Assembly (NCBI GenBank): GCA_910588455.1
Contig: CAJUPG010000101.1
Location: 1 to 5,888, forward strand
Direction of reading: 5' to 3'
Length of the DNA: 5,888 bases
Source of the DNA: an uncultured Oscillospiraceae bacterium
GTDB taxonomy: Bacteria > Bacillota > Clostridia > Oscillospirales > Oscillospiraceae
The translations under genes were made by a program, and so were the position numbers. The notes under the pieces are model-generated. The model was not told the DNA's origin, made no database searches, and saw only the letters and a program-made list of their open reading frames with translations. Below are positions 4,803-5,888 of this stretch, piece after piece (position 1 is the stretch's first letter; every line of letters starts with the position of its first letter).

Positions 4803-5234
4803 ATGCTGTCTGAAACAATTTACCGGCTCAGGCGAAAACAGGGTCTGTCCCAGGAACAGCTTGGAGAGAAAATCGGCGTATCCCGGCAGGCCATTTCAAA
4901 ATGGGAGGGGGGTCAGTCTACACCCGAATTAGACAAACTGAAGGCGCTCAGCGAGTGCTTCCAGATTTCCATGGACGAGCTGACCGGCGGCGGAGAGCCG
5001 CAGCCCGCCCGGAAGGAGGACGGCGGCTTCCAGGTCAACAGGCTTGGGGTCGGTCTCTGCCTGCTGGGGGCGGCGTGCCTGCTGCTCTTCGGCATTTTCA
5101 TGGTCGCCCAGCCCGCCGCGGCGGAGCAGGTGAACCAGTCGTCTATGATTACCCTGAACGGCTCCGGAATTCTGATTGGACTCTTTGCCGCGTGTATGGT
5201 GGCAGGGGTGATTTTGATTTTCAAAAAGAAATGA
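4803..5234 (+). CDS. XRE-family regulator with two C-terminal membrane segments
   Basis: A 143-aa protein with an XRE/Cro-type helix-turn-helix at about 2-62. Helix 2 is LSQEQLGEKIGV (15-26) and the recognition helix is SRQAISKWEGGQ (27-38), with the usual PELDKLKALSECFQISMDEL continuation. A short charged linker (63-80) follows. Two hydrophobic segments (about 81-102 and 121-140), joined by an extracytoplasmic loop of roughly 18 residues, end in KKK. This is a common Clostridia/Bacilli design, a membrane-tethered DNA-binding protein that may sense the membrane or a partner. The target genes are unknown; autoregulation through the inverted repeat at 4741-4765 is inference. It is transcribed divergently from mgtE. 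The next gene begins 9 bases after its stop, and that gene's ribosome binding site overlaps this stop, so the two form an operon. Confidence 0.9.
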   Translation: MLSETIYRLRRKQGLSQEQLGEKIGVSRQAISKWEGGQSTPELDKLKALSECFQISMDELTGGGEPQPARKEDGGFQVNRLGVGLCLLGAACLLLFGIFMVAQPAAAEQVNQSSMITLNGSGILIGLFAACMVAGVILIFKKK

Positions 5235-5238
5235 GGGA
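5233..5238 (+). promoter_or_regulatory. Ribosome binding site of the small membrane protein gene
   Basis: GAGGGA overlaps the stop codon of the XRE gene and its AGGG core ends 6 bases before the ATG at 5244. This is good evidence that the small gene is translated from the same message. Confidence 0.75.
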
Positions 5239-5243
5239 AAATA

Positions 5244-5483
5244 ATGAAAAAATACCGGATTTTGTCCCGGCTGTTTGCCGCTCTGGCGATTCTGCTGTCC
5301 GATGTGATGTGCGCCGTGACGGCGTTCAGCTACTGTGACCTGTGGTGGGGGGGCCGCTGCGCCGGCTACAGCGCCCCGGCCAGTACGGCGCTGCTGCTGT
5401 GCATCCCCTACGGAGCGGGCATTTTGATTTGCGCCGGCCTGGCCTGGTTCTTCTGGCGGGCGGGGCAAAAGCAATCTGATTAG
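5244..5483 (+). CDS. Small two-helix membrane protein of unknown function
   Basis: A 79-aa protein with a basic start (MKKYRILSR), a first hydrophobic segment at about 9-29, a polar loop with Tyr, Trp and Gly residues (30-45, YCDLWWGGRC then AGYSAP), a second hydrophobic segment at about 46-71, and a short polar tail. Two transmembrane helices are likely; the first could instead act as a signal anchor. It has five Cys residues (23, 31, 39, 53, 63); two of them, C31 and C39, lie in the loop. I cannot name a family. The tight link to the membrane-tethered XRE regulator suggests it is that protein's partner or sensor, or the product it controls. The coding case is good because of the ribosome binding site, the 9-base gap and the ordered hydrophobic pattern. 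Confidence 0.8.
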   Translation: MKKYRILSRLFAALAILLSDVMCAVTAFSYCDLWWGGRCAGYSAPASTALLLCIPYGAGILICAGLAWFFWRAGQKQSD

Positions 5484-5490
5484 TAAAATT

Positions 5491-5520
5491 TTAACAAAAA
5501 CGAACGATATTCTAGATAAT
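5491..5520 (+). promoter_or_regulatory. Distal candidate promoter of galE
   Basis: TTAACA (5491-5496) and GATAAT (5515-5520) are separated by 18 bases, and each matches five of six consensus bases. It starts 8 bases after the stop of the small membrane protein gene and would give a leader of roughly 70 bases. Confidence 0.5.
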
Positions 5521-5535
5521 GGGTAAAATCCTCCC

Positions 5536-5564
5536 TTGTAATTTGGGGCTGTTGGAGATAGAAT
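5536..5564 (+). promoter_or_regulatory. Proximal candidate promoter of galE
   Basis: TTGTAA (5536-5541) and TAGAAT (5559-5564) are separated by 17 bases. The -35 matches four and the -10 five consensus bases. It would start the message about 25 bases before the ATG, just ahead of the ribosome binding site. Confidence 0.5.
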
Positions 5565-5580
5565 ACAGGTACTTTAAAAT

Positions 5581-5587
5581 AAAGGAG
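5581..5587 (+). promoter_or_regulatory. Ribosome binding site of galE
   Basis: AAAGGAG ends 9 bases before the ATG at 5597 and supports that start. Confidence 0.85.
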
Positions 5588-5596
5588 CGGATTTCT

Positions 5597-5888
5597 ATGT
5601 CTATTCTGGTCAGCGGCGGCGCGGGCTATATCGGCAGCCACACCTGCGTGGAGCTGATTCAAGCCGGCTACGACATCATTGTGGCGGATAATCTCAGCAA
5701 TTCCAGCGAGGAGTCTCTGCGCCGGGTGGAGAAGATTACCGGCAAGCAGGTCCCCTTCGTCAAAATGGAGATGTGCCATGCGGACGAGGTGGACGCGCTC
5801 TTCGCCCAGCACCCGGACATTGACGCGGTGATTCACTTCGCCGGGCTGAAGGCCGTGGGCGAGAGCGTGGCCAAGCCCCTGGAGTATT
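5597..5888 (+). CDS. galE: UDP-glucose 4-epimerase, N-terminal part (cut by window edge)
   Basis: The first 97 codons of a GalE-type short-chain dehydrogenase (extended SDR). GalE interconverts UDP-glucose and UDP-galactose in the cytoplasm using bound NAD+, serving galactose use (Leloir pathway) and the supply of sugars for cell-surface glycans. The Rossmann nucleotide-binding motif is at the start (SGGAGYIGSH, G7-G13). D31 and N32 of VADNLSNSS are at the position that contacts the adenosine ribose of NAD. HFAGLKAVGES (80-90) is the next conserved GalE block, and KPLEY follows as expected. The catalytic Ser/Tyr-x-x-x-Lys residues lie beyond the window. The frame is intact. It lies 113 bases after the small membrane protein gene, with its own candidate promoters. 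GalE is the best fit, although related sugar-nucleotide epimerases share these motifs. Confidence 0.93.
   Translation, partial: MSILVSGGAGYIGSHTCVELIQAGYDIIVADNLSNSSEESLRRVEKITGKQVPFVKMEMCHADEVDALFAQHPDIDAVIHFAGLKAVGESVAKPLEY

Noticed and set aside
5484..5493. TAAAATTTTA palindrome just after the small membrane protein gene
   Set aside because: A short AT-only palindrome is likely by chance in a promoter region, and it cannot form a stable terminator.
5480..5836. Minus-strand 118-codon frame across the galE start
   Set aside because: It is antisense to clear GalE motifs and would cover the galE promoters and ribosome binding site.

Overview
The window looks like chromosomal DNA from a GC-rich, Gram-positive anaerobe of the Clostridia, probably an Oscillospiraceae-type gut bacterium (Flavonifractor, Pseudoflavonifractor or Oscillibacter-like). 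This is inferred from strong AGGAGG-type ribosome binding sites, near-consensus sigma-A promoters, a lipobox lipoprotein, a membrane-anchored M23 protein of the kind seen in spore formers, and a TatD gene linked to a radical SAM gene. No 16S or other marker gene is present, so the assignment is tentative. I see no mobile element, tRNA, rRNA, CRISPR array or phage gene. No gene-free stretch exceeds 300 bases.

Layout. From 1 to 4605 all genes lie on the minus strand. In transcription order they are: mgtE (Mg2+ transporter/channel, 3253-4605); an exported protein with a stalk-like domain and two PepSY domains (2461-3210); a membrane-anchored M23 peptidase with SpoIIQ-like layout (1635-2387); a Ser-rich lipoprotein with a DUF4352-like domain (904-1515); tatD (67-855); and the first 23 codons of a TatD-linked radical SAM protein (1-70). 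From 4803 onward genes are on the plus strand: an XRE-type regulator with two C-terminal membrane segments (4803-5234), a 79-residue membrane protein 9 bp behind it (5244-5483), and the 5' end of galE (5597 to the window edge).

Regulation. mgtE and the XRE gene are divergent, with candidate promoters back to back and a cre-like palindrome between them that overlaps the mgtE -35 box. The lipoprotein has a textbook promoter (TTGTCA, 17 bp, TATAAT). That promoter and the mgtE promoter lie inside the longest open frames, so the true starts are further in than the longest ORF implies. Three intergenic spacers of the minus-strand block hold long hairpins. One resembles a terminator (1586-1628), one places the M23 Shine-Dalgarno inside its stem (2395-2427), and one abuts the tatD Shine-Dalgarno (870-897).

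How the genes relate. tatD and the radical SAM gene overlap by ATGA and are almost certainly translated together. The middle three genes all encode envelope or extracytoplasmic proteins but appear to be separate or only partly coupled units. The window is mostly ordinary housekeeping and envelope DNA. The points worth a second look are the hairpin over the M23 ribosome binding site, the cre-like site at mgtE, the TatD-radical SAM pair and the XRE/small membrane protein pair.
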